Source of the DNA: Xenophilus arseniciresistens
Lineage (GTDB): Bacteria; Pseudomonadota; Gammaproteobacteria; Burkholderiales; Burkholderiaceae_C
Direction: 5' to 3'
Assembly (NCBI RefSeq): GCF_028023875.1
Contig: NZ_JAQIPB010000011.1
Location: 120,242-184,241 of the forward strand
DNA length: 64,000 nucleotides
Below the pieces are notes generated by a model, which ran no database searches, was not told the origin of the DNA, and saw only the letters and a program-made list of their open reading frames with translations. Positions 1 through 8,500 of this stretch are shown piece by piece (positions within the stretch are counted from its first letter, which is position 1; every line of letters starts with the position of its first letter). A program made the position numbers and the translations under genes.

Positions 1-107
1 GCAGGTGCGGCATGGGTCGGCAGGCGCGGCATCGGCGCCGGCCCCGCGCCACCGGCTGGCAGCGATGCCTGCGCCGAGCCCGGGCCCGCGGGATGGAGGC
101 CGCTCAT
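1..107 (-). CDS. Partial gene start running off the left edge, unknown product
   Basis: An ATG at 107 on the minus strand lies five bases after the stop codon of the upstream minus-strand gene. The frame then stays open to the window edge, about 35 codons beginning MSGLHPAGPG. The tight spacing suggests a gene co-transcribed with the substrate-binding protein and possibly with the hybrid kinase farther upstream; a partner response regulator would fit there. The visible residues are proline- and alanine-rich and show no recognisable domain. High-GC DNA also keeps frames open by chance, so this is only a candidate. Confidence 0.35.
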   Translation of the reverse strand, partial: MSGLHPAGPGSAQASLPAGGAGPAPMPRLPTHAAP

Positions 108-112
108 CGCGC

Positions 113-1093
113 TCAGGAGCCCTGCACCGGCAGGCCCAGGCGCTCGGCCAGGGCCTGGTCGCTGGGCAGGCGCAGGTCCAGGCTGCGCGCCACATGCGGG
201 TTGATGCGCACGGCCGCGGGCGCGGCCCATTCCACCAGCGGCTGGCCGCCTGCGCGCCGGCCCTGCAGACGCTCGCCCAGGGCCTGGGCCTGTTGCGCCA
301 GCCGTGCCGGCGCCAGCACCAGGGCCGCCAGCGCACCGGAACGCACGAAGCCCTCGTGCGGGCCGATGACGGGCACGCCGGCCGCCGCCGCCGCGCGCAG
401 CACGGCCAAGGTGGCGGGCTGGCTGTTGCCGATGGCGTCGGGCAGCACCAGCAGCACGTCGCTGCGTGGCAGCAGGTTGCGCAGGGCGGCGCCCAGCGCC
501 AGCGGGTCGCTGGCGGTCTCCACCTGCAGCTCCCAGCCGCGGCCGTCCTGCTCGGTCGCGCGGCGCAGCGCCTGCAGCAGCGCGGCCGAGTCCGCCGTGA
601 CCACCACGCCCAGGCGCCGGCGCTCGGGCAGCAGCGCGTCGATCAGCGCCAGCTGGTCGGCCGCAGAGGGCTCGCGCAGCAGCACGGCCACGCGCGCGTC
701 GGGGCCGGTGCGCGGCAGCGCCTGGCTTTCCTGGTGCGAGAGCAGGGCCAGCAGCAGGGGCTCGCGCGGGGCGGCGTCCAGCGCCGCCCGCGCGGCCTCG
801 GGGCCCACGGCCAGGGCCACGGGGTCATCGCCCGCCAGCCGCAGGCTGCGCGTGCGCACACCCGCGGTGATGGAAGACGTTTCGGAGGACGCACCAGACA
901 GCAGCGCCTGCAGGAACTCGGCCTGCGCCGGGCTGGCCGGCGCGGCCTGGGTCGGTGCGGGCAGCATGCGCCACTCGACGGCCCAGGCGGTGCTGGCTGC
1001 GGCCAGCAGCAGCCACAGCAGGGCGACGCACAGAAGGCGGCGCCCCGGCCCGGCACGCCCGCCATCGCGCGACAGAGACTGAGCCAGAGTCAT
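113..1093 (-). CDS. Periplasmic ABC-type substrate-binding-like protein (ABC_sub_bind type)
   Basis: This 326-residue protein starts at the ATG at 1093. A longer frame reaches 1228, but the chosen start puts a short charged stretch directly before a hydrophobic signal (CVALLWLLLAAASTAWA, cleavage after AWA), so export to the periplasm is likely. The mature part alternates strands and helices in the periplasmic-binding fold, with the features DARVAVLLREPSAADQ, RRLGVVVTADSAALLQAL and SDVLLVLPDAIGNSQPATL. These resemble the ABC_sub_bind family of orphan substrate-binding proteins. No permease or ATPase gene is nearby. A hybrid sensor kinase lies 240 bases upstream on the same strand, so a role as ligand sensor for that kinase is more likely than transport. 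The ligand is unknown. Confidence 0.7.
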   Translation of the reverse strand: MTLAQSLSRDGGRAGPGRRLLCVALLWLLLAAASTAWAVEWRMLPAPTQAAPASPAQAEFLQALLSGASSETSSITAGVRTRSLRLAGDDPVALAVGPEAARAALDAAPREPLLLALLSHQESQALPRTGPDARVAVLLREPSAADQLALIDALLPERRRLGVVVTADSAALLQALRRATEQDGRGWELQVETASDPLALGAALRNLLPRSDVLLVLPDAIGNSQPATLAVLRAAAAAGVPVIGPHEGFVRSGALAALVLAPARLAQQAQALGERLQGRRAGGQPLVEWAAPAAVRINPHVARSLDLRLPSDQALAERLGLPVQGS

Positions 1094-1333
1094 GAGCGCA
1101 CACACCACAAACGAAGGGCCCGCAACCCGCGGGCTCCTGACAGACGAATGTACGCATCGCCCGGCCGGGGCGCGATACGCGATAAGGCCGAGGGTGCGGC
1201 GCGCGCCGTGCTGGCGGGCAGGCCGCAAGACCCTTGCAGCAGCCGCATGGCCGCGAACGCCGGCGCGCGACGCACGCCTGCAGCGGCTGCGCGCGGTCTA
1301 TGCCTGATGGCCTAAGAACGTGGTGAACACGTT
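1094..1333. other. Intergenic stretch between sensor kinase and substrate-binding gene
   Basis: No credible gene is seen in these 240 bases. On the minus strand a GC-rich stem (GCCCGC paired with GCGGGC) lies about 30 bases before the start of the substrate-binding gene. An 11-base inverted repeat sits at the kinase end and is listed separately. No convincing -10/-35 pair was found, so the downstream gene may be read through from the kinase promoter. Confidence 0.4.
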
Positions 1334-1338
1334 CTAAG
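1312..1338. repeat. Inverted repeat at the kinase stop codon
   Basis: The left arm CTAAGAACGTG (1312-1322) and right arm CACGTTCTAAG (1328-1338) form an 11-pair stem with one mismatch and a five-base loop. The right arm contains the stop codon of the hybrid kinase gene. There is no T-run after it in the reading direction, so it is not a classical intrinsic terminator. It could stabilise the mRNA end or bind a protein. Confidence 0.5.
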
Positions 1339-3271
1339 CCTGCAACTGCGCCAGGATGGCCTGCCGCAGCGTCGCCGGCGAGACGGGCTTGTACAGCACC
1401 GCGATGCCGGCGGCGGCCACTTCGCGCAGGCGGTCGGGCTTGGTCTCGCCGGTCACCAGCAGCCGCGCCGTGCCGGGGCCGATGCCGTTGGGCAGGCGCT
1501 CCAGCGCGGCCAGCACGTCCAGGCCGTTGTCGCCGCCCTGCAGCAGCAGGTCGCTGAGCACCACGTCGGGCGGCTGGGGCCAGCGCGCGGCCAGGGCCAG
1601 GGCTTCGTCACGGCTCTGGGCGGCCCAGACCTCGGCGCCCCAACTGCCCAGCACGGCCTGCAGGCCCTCGAGGATGGTGCGCTCGTCGTCGATCACCAGC
1701 ATGCGCAGCCCGTCCAGGCGCGGCGCCGTGTCGGCCATCAGCGGCGCCGCAATCGACGGCGGCGCCGCCAGGGCCGGCACGATGCGCGCGCCCACCCGCA
1801 CGCAGGTGCCGCGGCCGGGGCGCGAGCGCAGCTCCACGCGGGTGTTGAGCAGCGCGGCCAGCCGCTGCACCGTGGCCAGGCCCAGGCCCATGCCGCGCCC
1901 GGCCCGGCCCGTGGGTGCCGGCGCCGTGCTGGGGCAGGGCGGCAGGCGCGGGTTGTCGACCTGGAAGAACTCCTCGAACACCCGGTCCTGGTGCTGCGGC
2001 TCGATGCCCACGCCCGTGTCCCAGACCTCGATCAGCACCTGCCGCCCGCGCCGCCGCGCACCCACCAGCACGCCGCCCTCGGGCGTGTGGCGCAGCGAGT
2101 TGGACACCAGGTTGGAGAGGATGCGCGAGAGCATGACGTAGTCGCTGCGCACCCAGATGTCGGTCTTGCGCACCACCAGCCGCAGTTCCTGCTCCTCCGC
2201 CACGGGCCTGAAGTTGCGGCTGAGTTCGTCCAGGAGCTGGTCCAGCGGGAACTCGGTCCACTGCGGCTGCAGAACGCCGGCATCGAGCTGCGACAGGTTC
2301 AGCAGTTCGGAGAACAGCCGGTCCAGCGAATCCACGCATTCGCGGATATGGCCGATGCGCGTGAGCTTGGCCGGGTCGGTTTCGCCGTTGGCCAGGCCGT
2401 CAGAAAACAGGGTCAGCGCATGCAGCGGCTGGCGCAGGTCGTGGCTGGCGGCGGCCAGCAGGCGGGTCTTGGCCTGGCTGGCCACTTCGAGCTGCTGGTT
2501 CTTGTGCGCCAGCTCGGCGGTGGCGGCGTCCACCCGGCTTTGCAGCAGGCGCTGGCTTTCCGACAGGGCCTGCACGGCGGCGTTGAAGCCGGCCTGCAGG
2601 CGTTGCACCTCGGCCGCGCCTTCGACGGGCACCTGCACCCGCTCGCCGGCGGCCAGCCGGTCCACCGCGCGGGCCAGCCGGCGGATCGGCGCGCTGATGC
2701 GGCGCGCGGCCCAGGTGCCGGCCAGCACCACGCTCAGCAGGCTGGCGCCCAGCACCAGCAGCACGTTGACCCACACGGTCCGGCGCGCATGCTGCACGGC
2801 GTCCAGGCTCATCTCCACCATCACCTGGCCCAGCGGCCGGCCGGTGTCGTCGCGCACGGGAATCTGCACCTGCACGCCGTCGGCGCGGCGCTGGTCCATG
2901 GTCTCGGCATTGGCCAGGATCTCGCCGTCCTCGGACCACAGCTGCACCTGCTGCACGTGGGGCTGCTGCAGGCCGCTCTGGGCCAGCCGCAGCAGGGCGC
3001 GGCGGTCCATGTCGGCCAGCGGATGGCGCGCGGTGGTGGCCAGTTGCAGCGCCACTGCGCGGGCGCTGGCGCGCACCAGCTCGCTCACGCCGTCCAGGTA
3101 CTGGCGCGTGAGCACGCCGACGGTGCCCAGCATGGCCAGAACGGCCGGGAGCACGGCCAGCAGCACCAGCTGCTGCGCCAGCGACAGCCGGCGCAGCGGA
3201 TGGCGCCGGCCCTGGGGCGCGGAAGAAGGGGGCGGGGTTGTGACTGCGGGGTCGCCCATGTGGGGGATCAA
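1334..3271 (-). CDS. Hybrid sensor histidine kinase with receiver domain
   Basis: This inner-membrane sensor has 645 residues. There is an N-terminal membrane segment (LVLLAVLPAVLAMLGTVGVL) and a periplasmic region to about residue 165. A second membrane segment (VNVLLVLGASLLSVVLAGTW) is followed by HAMP and a short coiled coil. The HisKA H-box is AASHDLRQPLHAL with the phospho-accepting His at about 277. The HATPase has its N box near ILSNLVSNSLRHTPEGG and G boxes DTGVGIEPQ and GRGMGLGLATV. The C-terminal receiver begins MLVIDDERTI and has its phospho-Asp at about 574 in LSDLLLQGG. There is no Hpt domain, so an output protein encoded elsewhere is needed. It is divergent from two PhnD-like binding proteins (110 bases between starts) and lies upstream of another substrate-binding protein, which suggests the kinase reads ligand occupancy of these proteins. 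An alternative start, Met5 at 3259, is possible. Confidence 0.9.
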   Translation of the reverse strand: MIPHMGDPAVTTPPPSSAPQGRRHPLRRLSLAQQLVLLAVLPAVLAMLGTVGVLTRQYLDGVSELVRASARAVALQLATTARHPLADMDRRALLRLAQSGLQQPHVQQVQLWSEDGEILANAETMDQRRADGVQVQIPVRDDTGRPLGQVMVEMSLDAVQHARRTVWVNVLLVLGASLLSVVLAGTWAARRISAPIRRLARAVDRLAAGERVQVPVEGAAEVQRLQAGFNAAVQALSESQRLLQSRVDAATAELAHKNQQLEVASQAKTRLLAAASHDLRQPLHALTLFSDGLANGETDPAKLTRIGHIRECVDSLDRLFSELLNLSQLDAGVLQPQWTEFPLDQLLDELSRNFRPVAEEQELRLVVRKTDIWVRSDYVMLSRILSNLVSNSLRHTPEGGVLVGARRRGRQVLIEVWDTGVGIEPQHQDRVFEEFFQVDNPRLPPCPSTAPAPTGRAGRGMGLGLATVQRLAALLNTRVELRSRPGRGTCVRVGARIVPALAAPPSIAAPLMADTAPRLDGLRMLVIDDERTILEGLQAVLGSWGAEVWAAQSRDEALALAARWPQPPDVVLSDLLLQGGDNGLDVLAALERLPNGIGPGTARLLVTGETKPDRLREVAAAGIAVLYKPVSPATLRQAILAQLQA

Positions 3272-3380
3272 ATTTCCGGAAGCGGGAGGGGGCTTTGGTT
3301 TCTAATTGTGTGGTTCGGGCCTCGGGCCTGACCAGTCGGCCGCTTGGCCATTCAACTGTGTGCGTCGTCGTGCTTCCTTC

Positions 3381-4439
3381 ATGATCCGCCTGTCACTTTT
3401 GTTGCAAGCGCTTGTGCGCCGCCTGGGCTTGGCGCTGCTGCTGCCGTTGTGGCTCGCAGCGGTGACACCGGCCGCGGCGCAGGGCGCTTCGAGCGCGGCG
3501 GCCGCGCCCCTGCGCTTCGGCATTCTGCCCCTTGGGGGCGCCTTCGAGTCGCGCAACGACTGGGACCCGCTGCTGGCCGACCTCAGCGCCGCCATCGGCC
3601 GGCCCGTCACGGTGCTGTCGGTCACTTCCTATCAGGCGCTGGAGCAGGCGATCGCGCGCGGCGAGGTGGACATGGCCTTCCTCTCGGGCAAGATGGCCCT
3701 GGACGCCGTGACGCAGCAGCGCATGCAGGTGGTGGCGCAGGTCACGCGGCACGACGGGCTGGCCGGCTACCGCGCGCTGCTGCTCTCGCGCAAGGGCAGC
3801 GGGCTCGATGCCGTGGACGGCGTGCTGGCGCAGCCGCAGCGCTGGCGCCTGGCGCGCGGCGAGTCGCGCTCGGTCTCGGGCTTCATCGTGCCGCAGCTGC
3901 AGCTGTTCCTGCCCCACGGCGTGGCGATGGAAACCGCGTTCCGCTCCGAGATCGTGGGCACGCACCAGGCCACCGCCCTGGCCGTGGCCAACGGCGAAGC
4001 CGACGTGGCCACCAACAACTCGGCCGACCTGACGCGCTTTACGAGCCAGTTCCCGCAGGAGGCCGAACGGCTGCAGGTGATCTGGCAGTCCGAGCTGATC
4101 CCGCATGCCCAGATCGTGATGCGCCAGGGCGACCCGCCCGAGTTCCGGGCCCGGGTCCAGCGCTTCCTCGTCAACTACGCGCGCGGCAGCAGCCCGCGCG
4201 CGGAAGCCCAGCGCGCCGTGCTGCGCTCGCTGCACGACCTGGCGGGCTTCGTGTCGGCCGACAACCGCTCGCTGCGCCCGGCGGCCCAACTGGCCTACCA
4301 GCTGGCCCTGCGCAACGCCGAGACGGCGCAGTTCGTCAACCAGGCCGCGCGCGACGCCCGCGTGGCGCGCATCGAGGCCCAGTACGCGCAGCAGCTGCGC
4401 CTGCTCGAAGCGCCGCCGCCGGAGCGTGCCGTTCCCTAA
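3381..4439 (+). CDS. PhnD-like periplasmic substrate-binding protein (copy 1)
   Basis: A 352-residue exported protein of the phosphate/phosphite/phosphonate-type (PhnD) binding family. The start at 3381 is chosen because it begins directly with the signal peptide (MIRLSLLLQALVRRLGLALL, then a hydrophobic core ending TPAAAQ); an upstream GTG at 3306 would add an uncharacteristic extension. Family features seen are RFGILPLGGAFESRNDWDPL at the mature start, EVDMAFLSGKMALDAV in the ligand cleft and ANGEADVATNNSADLTRF in the second lobe. It is divergent from the hybrid kinase and followed by a paralogue of exactly the same length. No phn permease or ATPase is present, so sensing rather than transport is inferred. 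The ligand is unknown. Confidence 0.8.
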   Translation: MIRLSLLLQALVRRLGLALLLPLWLAAVTPAAAQGASSAAAAPLRFGILPLGGAFESRNDWDPLLADLSAAIGRPVTVLSVTSYQALEQAIARGEVDMAFLSGKMALDAVTQQRMQVVAQVTRHDGLAGYRALLLSRKGSGLDAVDGVLAQPQRWRLARGESRSVSGFIVPQLQLFLPHGVAMETAFRSEIVGTHQATALAVANGEADVATNNSADLTRFTSQFPQEAERLQVIWQSELIPHAQIVMRQGDPPEFRARVQRFLVNYARGSSPRAEAQRAVLRSLHDLAGFVSADNRSLRPAAQLAYQLALRNAETAQFVNQAARDARVARIEAQYAQQLRLLEAPPPERAVP

Positions 4440-4452
4440 AGCAGCAGGCCCG

Positions 4453-5511
4453 ATGCAGCGGCTGCCAATCCCCTGTGCGCCCATCGCCGCGCAGCGCCGG
4501 GCGCTGCTGCTGGCGGCGCTGGCCGCAGGCCTCTTCGGCATGAACCGCGCGCCGGCCCAGACCTTCGAGCCGCGGCGTCGGCGCGTGCACGAATCGGGCT
4601 TCGTGCGCTTTGCCGCCCTGCCCGTGGGCGGTGCCGTCGACTGGCGGCGGCACTGGGACGTGCTGCTCGCAGCCCTGGGCGCGGCGCTGCAATGGCCGGT
4701 CAGCGGCGTGGCCGTGCTCAGCCAGGAGATGCTGGCCCGCAGCATCGAGCGCGAGCAGGTGGACGTGGCCTTCCTGGCCGGGCCGCTGGCGCTGGAGGCC
4801 GTGGTCTCGGGTCGCATGGAGGTGGTGGCCCAGATGCGCGCCGAGCCGCTGGGCGCGCCGCACGCGCTGCTGCTGGCGCGGCGCACCGACATGCCGGCCG
4901 ATCTGGAGGAGCTGCTTGCGCAGCCCGAGCGCTGGCGCATCGCGCGCGGCGAAGAGCGCTCGCTCACGGGCTTCCTCATTCCCCAGACCCGGCTCATGCT
5001 GCCGCGCCGCCTGCCGCTGGAAACCGGCTTCATGGACGAGCGCATCGGCAGCGCGCAGGACAACCTGCTGGCCCTGGCCAACGGCGACGTGGACCTGTGC
5101 ACCACGGGCAGCATGCACCTGGCCAGCTTCGCCCAGCAGTTCCCGCAGGAGGCCGCGCGGCTGCGCGTGGTGTGGCAGTCGGAGCCCGTGCCGCGGCCGG
5201 TGGTGCTGGTGCGCAGCGATGCCCCCGAGCCCTGGAAGGCGCAGGTGCGCGACTTCTTCCTGCAGGTGGGCGAGCCCACCGCGCCCTCGCCCTGGCGATT
5301 CGCGCTCGCGGCGCTGCACATGCCGCAGGGTTTCGGGCCCGCCGACAACCGGGTGCTGCTGCCCGTGGCGCAACTGGCGCTGGAGCTGGGCCGGCTGCGC
5401 GCGCAGGGCGCGCAATGGGTCAGCGAAGCCGCGCGCCAGGCGCGGCTCGAACGGCTGGCGCAGACCTACGCACGCCAGCTGCGCGTGCTGCACCGTTCCA
5501 AGGGGTACTAG
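4453..5511 (+). CDS. PhnD-like periplasmic substrate-binding protein (copy 2)
   Basis: A 352-residue paralogue of the preceding protein. They share the pattern FAALPVGGAVDWRRHWDVL, QVDVAFLAGPLALEAVVSGR, ERWRIARGEERSLTGF, ANGDVDLCTTGSMHLASF and QQFPQEAARLRVVWQSE. The ATG at 4453 lies 13 bases after the previous stop and is preferred; a GTG at 4426 would overlap the upstream gene. The N-terminus (QRRALLLAALAAGLFGM, then APAQ) looks like a signal peptide. Tandem duplication followed by divergence of the binding pocket is the likely history. Two sensor subunits for one kinase is the working inference. Confidence 0.8.
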   Translation: MQRLPIPCAPIAAQRRALLLAALAAGLFGMNRAPAQTFEPRRRRVHESGFVRFAALPVGGAVDWRRHWDVLLAALGAALQWPVSGVAVLSQEMLARSIEREQVDVAFLAGPLALEAVVSGRMEVVAQMRAEPLGAPHALLLARRTDMPADLEELLAQPERWRIARGEERSLTGFLIPQTRLMLPRRLPLETGFMDERIGSAQDNLLALANGDVDLCTTGSMHLASFAQQFPQEAARLRVVWQSEPVPRPVVLVRSDAPEPWKAQVRDFFLQVGEPTAPSPWRFALAALHMPQGFGPADNRVLLPVAQLALELGRLRAQGAQWVSEAARQARLERLAQTYARQLRVLHRSKGY

Positions 5512-5751
5512 GCCCTTCGTCGGGTGCGCGCGGCCCGACTAGGCCGTCCGTCGGATTTGCCCACCGACACCCGGACCGGACACTGAGGGAGACACCGGTC
5601 CAGGGATGATTTCCCAGGGGGCGCGGGCGCGTGACATGTGAGCAGCCGCTGCGGCTTGCGGTCCGCCGATGCGGACCGTGCTGGCGTCGCCTGAGGACCA
5701 GGACCGCCCGGGGCGGTGCTGACATCGATCGATCGGACGGAGCGCGCGCGG
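5512..5751. promoter_or_regulatory. Upstream region of the T6SS operon with clustered GGACCG motifs
   Basis: These 240 bases before tssK carry GGACCG or its complement at about 5573, 5596, 5660, 5673 and 5701. Two pairs form perfect inverted repeats: 5573-5579 with 5595-5601 (7 pairs), and 5659-5666 with 5671-5678 (8 pairs, four-base loop CGAT). A run of ATCGATCGATCG-like sequence lies at about 5724-5735, just before the tssK start. No clear sigma-70 or sigma-54 promoter was recognised. The arrangement suggests a regulator-binding region or RNA hairpins; the function is inferred only. Confidence 0.4.
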
Positions 5752-7083
5752 ATGAGTTGGCGAAGCAAAGTGGTGTGGAGCGAGGGCATGCTGTTGCAGC
5801 CCCAGCATCTGCAGCAGGCCGAGCGTCACGCCGACCATGCGCGCCAGGTGCTGCTGCAGGGCACCGTGCCGCATGGCTGGGGTTTCGCGGAGCTTGAAAT
5901 AGACGCCGCCGCCCTGGCGCTGGGCAAGTTCGCGCTGGTGCGCGCCGTGGGCACCTTTGGCGACGGCACGGTGTTCGACATGCCGGCCGTGGACCCGCTG
6001 CCCGAGCCGCTCGAGATCCCGCCTTCCCTGCGCGACGAAGACCTGCTGCTGGCCCTGCCGCTGCGCCGCGCTGGCGCGCGCGAGGCCGATGCCGAGGCCT
6101 TCGACGAACTGGTGCGCCACCGCGTGCACGAATCGGAGGTGCCCGACTCCAACACGGCTGGCGAGCGCACCGCCACCTTGCAACTGGGCGCGCTGCACAC
6201 CCGCCTGCTGCGCGCCAGCGAGCGCACCGATGCCTGGACCGCGCTGCGCGTGGCCCGCGTGCAGGAGCGCCGCACCGACAACCAGGTGCAGCTGCATCGC
6301 GGGCTGGTGCCGCCGCTGCTGCACGTGGCGGCCAGCGCCAACGTGCGCGGCTGGGTCGATGAGCTGCTGGGCCTGCTGCGCCAGCGCGGCGAGGCCCTGG
6401 CTGGCCGCGTGACGCAGGGCGGCACTGGCGGCGTAGCCGAGATCGCCGACTTCCTGCTGCTGCAGACCGTCAACCGCTACGAGCCCGTGCTGGCGCACTT
6501 CGCACGCCTGTCGGCCCTGCACCCGCAGCACTTCTACGAAACCGCGCTGCAGCTGGCCGGCGACCTGGGCACCTTCCGCGAAAGCCGGCGCGCGGCGCGC
6601 TTCCCGGCCTATGTGCATGACGACCTGGAAGCCACCTTCAGGCCCCTGATGGACGACCTGCGGCGCAGCCTGTCGATGGTGCTGGAGCAGTCGGCCATCC
6701 GCATCGAGCTGCATGACCGCAAGCACGGCGTGCGCGTGGCGCTGATCTCCGACGTGGAGCTGCAGCGCAACGCCACCTTCGTGCTGGCCGTGCAGTCCAA
6801 CATGCCCGGCGAGGCCCTGCGCGCGCGCTTCCCCACCCAGGTCAAGATCGGCCCCGTGGAGCGCATCCGCGACCTGGTCAACCTGCAGCTGCCCGGCGTC
6901 ACGCTCACGCCCATGCCGGTGGCGCCGCGCCAGATCCCCTACCACGCGGGCGCCAACTACTTCGAGCTCGAAACCCGCGGCAGCGACCTGTGGCGCCAGC
7001 TCGAGCAGTCGGGCGGCCTGGCCATGCACATCGCGGGCGACTTCCCGGGCCTGGACCTGGCCTTCTGGGCGGTGCGCTCATGA
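5752..7083 (+). CDS. tssK: T6SS baseplate protein TssK
   Basis: TssK links the cytoplasmic baseplate (TssEFG) to the membrane complex (TssL/TssM). The 443-residue protein begins MSWRSKVVWSEGMLLQPQHL, the typical TssK opening, which fixes the start at 5752 rather than upstream in-frame codons. Further family signals are VHESEVPDSN, RYEPVLAHFARLSALHPQHF and FPTQVKIGPVERIRDLVNLQ, with the ending HIAGDFPGLDLAFWAV. The length is normal for the family. It is the first gene of the plus-strand T6SS operon, with tssL 73 bases downstream. Confidence 0.96.
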   Translation: MSWRSKVVWSEGMLLQPQHLQQAERHADHARQVLLQGTVPHGWGFAELEIDAAALALGKFALVRAVGTFGDGTVFDMPAVDPLPEPLEIPPSLRDEDLLLALPLRRAGAREADAEAFDELVRHRVHESEVPDSNTAGERTATLQLGALHTRLLRASERTDAWTALRVARVQERRTDNQVQLHRGLVPPLLHVAASANVRGWVDELLGLLRQRGEALAGRVTQGGTGGVAEIADFLLLQTVNRYEPVLAHFARLSALHPQHFYETALQLAGDLGTFRESRRAARFPAYVHDDLEATFRPLMDDLRRSLSMVLEQSAIRIELHDRKHGVRVALISDVELQRNATFVLAVQSNMPGEALRARFPTQVKIGPVERIRDLVNLQLPGVTLTPMPVAPRQIPYHAGANYFELETRGSDLWRQLEQSGGLAMHIAGDFPGLDLAFWAVRS

Positions 7084-7156
7084 ACAACAAGCGCGGCGCC
7101 ATCGCCGGGCCTTCGTCGCGAAACGCCCCACGCACCACGCACCACGCGTCCTTCCT

Positions 7157-8500
7157 ATGAGCACGCCCGATCCGTTTGCCGCCTTCGAATCCGAGCGCAC
7201 GGTCATCAAGCCCAAGCCGCGCACACCCGGTGGCGGCGCGCCGCCGGTCATGCCGCCGCCCGCGCAGGCGCCGGCTGGCGATGCGCTGCCCGTGGAGCTG
7301 GGCGCGCTGGGCCTGCTCAATCCGCTGGTCTCGGCCGCGGCCGGCCTGCTGGTGCTGGTGGGCAAGCTGCGCGGGCTGGCCCAGCCGCCCAACATGGCGG
7401 CGCTGCGCGCCAGCACGGCCGAGGCCGTGCAGCGCTTCGATGCCGACGCGCGCCGCGGCGGCGCCAGCAACGAATCGGTGCTGGCCGCGCGCTACATCCT
7501 GTGCACCGCGCTCGACGAAGCCGTGGCCAACACGCCCTGGGGCGTGCAGGGCGGCTGGAACAAGCAGAGCCTGCTGGTGCAGTTCCACAACGAGACCTGG
7601 GGCGGCGAGAAAGTCTTCCAGCTGCTCGCGCGGCTGGCGCAGGACGTGCCCACGCACCGCGACCTGCTGGAGCTGCTTTATGTGGTGCTGGCGCTGGGCT
7701 TCGAGGGCCGCTACCGCGTCATCGACAACGGCAAGGCGCAGCTGGACGGCGTGCGCCAGCGCCTGGCCGAGCTGATCCGCAAGGAGCGCCCGCCGCTGGA
7801 GCCGGCCCTGTCGCCGCACTGGCGCGGCCAGGGCGGTGGCGGCGTGGCGCTGCGCGATGCGGTGCCGCTGTGGGTGGTGGGCGCGGCCTTCCTGCTGCTG
7901 CTGGCGCTGCTGTGGTTCGGCCTGCGCATCTGGCTGGGCAACCGCTCCGACCTGACCTGGACCCAACTGGCCGGCCTGCGCATGCCGCAGGTGCAGGTGG
8001 CGCTGCCGCCGCCCGTGCCGGCCAAGGCGCCGCGGCTGGCGCGCTTCCTCGAACCGGAAGTCAAGCAGGGCCTGGTGACCGTGACCGACGAGGCCGACCG
8101 CAGCACCGTGCGCCTGCGCGGTGACGCCTTCTTCGGCTCGGGCAGCGCCGACCCGATGGACTCGGCCCTGCCGGTGCTGGTGCGCATCGGCCAGGCCCTG
8201 GCCGAGGTGCAGGGCCAGGTGCTGATCACCGGCCACTCCGACAGCCAGCCCATCCGCTCGCTGCGCTTCCCCTCCAACTGGCACCTGTCCACGGCCCGTG
8301 CAGAAGCCGTGAAGACCGCGCTCACGCCGCTGGTCGATCCGGCCCGCATGCGCGCCGAAGGCAAGGCCGATGCCGAACCCGTGGCGCCCAACGACAACGC
8401 CGCCAACCGCGCGCGCAACCGGCGCGTGGAAGTGGTGCTGCTGGTGCCGCCCGCGCAGGTGGCGCAGGCGGCTGCTCCCGCCGCAGGAGCCCCGCGATGA
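7157..8500 (+). CDS. tssL: T6SS membrane-complex protein TssL with C-terminal OmpA domain
   Basis: An inner-membrane DotU/IcmH-family protein of 447 residues. The cytoplasmic DotU domain (about 45-215) has PLVSAAAGLLVLVGKLRGL, AARYILCTALDEAVANTPWG and NETWGGEKVFQLL. One membrane segment follows (VPLWVVGAAFLLLLALLWFG, about 236-256). A periplasmic OmpA/MotB-like peptidoglycan-binding domain occupies about 330-430 (LITGHSDSQPI, NWHLSTARAEAV, NRARNRRVEVVLL). This is the 'specialised' TssL that anchors the complex to the cell wall itself. Its stop overlaps the tssM start by four bases (ATGA), indicating translational coupling. Confidence 0.96.
   Translation: MSTPDPFAAFESERTVIKPKPRTPGGGAPPVMPPPAQAPAGDALPVELGALGLLNPLVSAAAGLLVLVGKLRGLAQPPNMAALRASTAEAVQRFDADARRGGASNESVLAARYILCTALDEAVANTPWGVQGGWNKQSLLVQFHNETWGGEKVFQLLARLAQDVPTHRDLLELLYVVLALGFEGRYRVIDNGKAQLDGVRQRLAELIRKERPPLEPALSPHWRGQGGGGVALRDAVPLWVVGAAFLLLLALLWFGLRIWLGNRSDLTWTQLAGLRMPQVQVALPPPVPAKAPRLARFLEPEVKQGLVTVTDEADRSTVRLRGDAFFGSGSADPMDSALPVLVRIGQALAEVQGQVLITGHSDSQPIRSLRFPSNWHLSTARAEAVKTALTPLVDPARMRAEGKADAEPVAPNDNAANRARNRRVEVVLLVPPAQVAQAAAPAAGAPR

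Noticed and set aside
3306..3380. N-terminal extension of the first PhnD-like protein from a GTG at 3306.
   Set aside because: It would put 25 polar residues before an otherwise perfect signal peptide.
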